Below the pieces are notes generated by a model. That model did not search any database. It was not told where the DNA came from and worked only from the letters and a program-made list of their open reading frames with translations. The translations under genes and the position numbers were made by a program. Below are positions 6,412 to 7,577 of a DNA stretch of 7,577 nt, piece by piece; the first letter of the stretch is position 1; each line of letters begins with the position of its first letter. Source of the DNA: Promethearchaeota archaeon (GTDB taxonomy: Archaea > Asgardarchaeota > Lokiarchaeia > Sigynarchaeales > SOKP01); assembly GCA_030620005.1 (NCBI GenBank), contig JAUXAJ010000252.1, forward strand, positions 1 through 7,577, read 5' to 3'.

Positions 6412-6430
6412 TATAAACAGTAAAAATACT

Positions 6431-6442
6431 TATAATATAAAT
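6431..6442 (-). promoter_or_regulatory. TATA box for the FAD oxidase gene
   Basis: On the minus strand the sequence reads ATTTATATTATA, centred about 26 bp upstream of the ATG at 6411. Archaeal TATA boxes sit about 26 bp before the transcription start, so transcription would begin at or next to the start codon. No purine-rich BRE is obvious. Assignment is by pattern and spacing only, in AT-rich DNA. Confidence 0.5.
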
Positions 6443-6483
6443 CAATTGAATCTGTATTCCATTATTTTAAAACATAAAAATAT

Positions 6484-6492
6484 AAAAAAAAA
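6484..6492 (-). terminator. T9 tract terminator of the alpha/beta hydrolase gene
   Basis: Read on the minus strand, the stop codon at 6507 is followed after 14 bases by GGCTTTTATTTTTTTTTATA, containing nine T in a row. This fits archaeal T-run termination. Together with the separate TATA box at 6431-6442, it indicates that hydrolase and oxidase are transcribed separately although they share a strand and lie 95 bp apart. Confidence 0.6.
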
Positions 6493-6506
6493 TAAAAGCC
6501 AGTCTT

Positions 6507-7334
6507 TTATCCAAGGTGTTCTTGGAGAAAATCCCAGATTATGTTATTAACCTTTTCCGCATCCTCAACTAAAACGCTGCCGTGTCCATAACCTTCAAGT
6601 GGCACTAACTTTGAGTTTGGAATTTTCTCGTCTAACACTTTAGAATCTTCAAAAGGCACCATTTTATCTGCCATGCCGTGCACTATCAATGTAGGCTGCG
6701 TGATTTCGTGCAATGAATTGCGCACATCGTGATCTTTTATGGCTGCTCCACGATTAATTAAGTTTTGAACTGTAGTTGTATTTTTTCTCATTAGCGTATC
6801 AAAAAGAACCTTGTTTAAAGTCGCATCTTCCTTTAATCTTTGAATGAACGATTCAGAGAACATTAAATCAAGCTTTTTTTGATACCCTTCTTCTTCTTCT
6901 AAATCTTCCATGATTGTCTTGTATTGTTCAAATAAAGAATCAAAACCATCCATATCTATTGCTGCTGTAGTAGCTAGTAGTACTAAGGTTTTTACCGTGT
7001 CAGGATGTTTCAAGACGAAATTCAGAGCCACCATCCCACCCATACTAATTCCCATCACGTGAATTTTTTCTTTTATGCCCAAGAAATCTAGTAATGCCTT
7101 AGATTCGTCTAGAAACATGTCCATAGTGTAAGGATAATCTGGTCTTGAACTTCCCCCCACACCTCTATTGTCCAACGCTATTACCATCATTTTACGTTTA
7201 AAAAATGGTAATTGAAAGGTCCAACCGTCAATAGTAGTGCCCCAACCTTGGAACATTAAAAGAGGTTCTCCTTTACCTCTTTTCACGTAATTTATTTCAA
7301 TATCTCCATGATTGAATATTGGTATTTTAACCAC
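6507..7334 (-). CDS. Alpha/beta-fold hydrolase (esterase/lactonase-like)
   Basis: This 275-residue protein is a typical length for a single-domain alpha/beta hydrolase. Residues 26-33 (LMFQGWGT) form the oxyanion-loop region, with Gln where HG is usual. VIALDNRGVGGSSRP (51-65) is the next conserved strand-loop. GISMGG (95-100) is the nucleophile elbow with Ser97; HGMADKMVP (219-227) supplies the acid Asp223, and EGYGHG (247-252) the base His251. The lid around 125-190 is acidic and helical. The set resembles 3-oxoadipate enol-lactonase and related carboxyl-ester hydrolases, but family members act on very different substrates, so none is assigned. No signal peptide: cytoplasmic. The start is GTG at 7334: a TAA lies three codons upstream in frame, and the two nearby ATGs are out of frame. 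A TATA box sits 27 bp upstream. Confidence 0.93.
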   Translation of the reverse strand: MVKIPIFNHGDIEINYVKRGKGEPLLMFQGWGTTIDGWTFQLPFFKRKMMVIALDNRGVGGSSRPDYPYTMDMFLDESKALLDFLGIKEKIHVMGISMGGMVALNFVLKHPDTVKTLVLLATTAAIDMDGFDSLFEQYKTIMEDLEEEEGYQKKLDLMFSESFIQRLKEDATLNKVLFDTLMRKNTTTVQNLINRGAAIKDHDVRNSLHEITQPTLIVHGMADKMVPFEDSKVLDEKIPNSKLVPLEGYGHGSVLVEDAEKVNNIIWDFLQEHLG

Positions 7335-7357
7335 ATCATTTTAATTTTTTTTATTAG

Positions 7358-7364
7358 TTTATAA
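7358..7364 (-). promoter_or_regulatory. TATA box for the alpha/beta hydrolase gene
   Basis: TTATAAA on the minus strand, centred 27 bp upstream of the GTG at 7334, supports that start and a leaderless transcript. It lies in the short gap after the stop codon of the right-edge gene, so the hydrolase appears to have its own promoter. Confidence 0.5.
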
Positions 7365-7375
7365 TCAGTACTTGA

Positions 7376-7577
7376 TTAAATGATAATACACCCCATTATT
7401 TTTAATTCTTCTGTCCGACAAAATTCTGAGTCTGGTGGGTCAGCCCCTATACGCATTTGTAATGCTAAAAGAAAGATATCTTGAAGATAAATAGTAAAGA
7501 ATGCTTTTGGCTCTTTCGACTGCCAAGACTTCTCTTTGTGGAGAAATATATTCACAATTACCCAGAGGTTATAAAGG
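7376..7577 (-). CDS. C-terminal end of an unidentified protein, truncated by the window edge
   Basis: A minus-strand frame is open from the right edge to TAA at 7376-7378, giving 66 residues and no start codon that must be used inside the window. It begins LYNLWVIVNIFLHKEKSW, continues AFFTIYLQDIFLLALQMRIG and ends ADPPDSEFCRTEELK followed by IMGCIII. The mix of hydrophobic and charged stretches looks like real protein, and no other frame stays open over the whole stretch. I do not recognise the family. It ends 41 bp before the hydrolase GTG, whose TATA box lies between. The short length in AT-rich DNA leaves real doubt. Confidence 0.5.
   Translation of the reverse strand, partial: LYNLWVIVNIFLHKEKSWQSKEPKAFFTIYLQDIFLLALQMRIGADPPDSEFCRTEELKIMGCIII

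Overview
The window looks like a contig end from an archaeon, most likely an Asgard (Lokiarchaeota-like) lineage. The evidence is indirect. There is a giant type I membrane protein built from Ig-like repeats with a caspase-fold domain and a glycine-rich linker before the transmembrane helix. Two minus-strand genes have archaeal-type TATA boxes about 26 bp upstream of the start codon, which suggests leaderless transcripts. T-run terminators follow two genes. Most of the DNA is AT-rich. No 16S or other taxonomic marker is present, so the assignment is inference.

Layout. Bases 1-70 are probably not genomic: 38-70 match the Illumina read-1 adapter at 30 of 33 positions. From about 71 to 4839 (+) runs the 3' part of one very large gene. 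It encodes at least 11 full and one partial ~91-residue Ig-like repeat, a caspase-like (C14/metacaspase-type) domain with His and Cys in place, a beta-rich domain, a calcium-binding loop, a Gly/Ser linker, one transmembrane helix, and a ~136-residue cytoplasmic tail with a TPR-like helix pair. The true start lies left of the window. Convergent to it (4948-6411, minus) is an FAD-linked oxidase split by a single in-frame TAG codon. Next is an alpha/beta hydrolase (6507-7334, minus) with a complete catalytic triad. At the right edge is the C-terminal end of an unidentified minus-strand gene (7376-7577).

The predicted surface protein places the caspase domain outside the cell on a stalk with about 50 N-glycosylation sequons, and joins it through the membrane to a cytoplasmic adaptor-like tail. 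The two enzymes read in the opposite direction from separate promoters, and nothing in the sequence ties them functionally to the caspase protein. The main points for a second look are the caspase receptor architecture, the recently homogenised three-repeat (A-B-C) superstructure of the stalk with a mosaic repeat, and the amber codon inside an otherwise intact oxidase.
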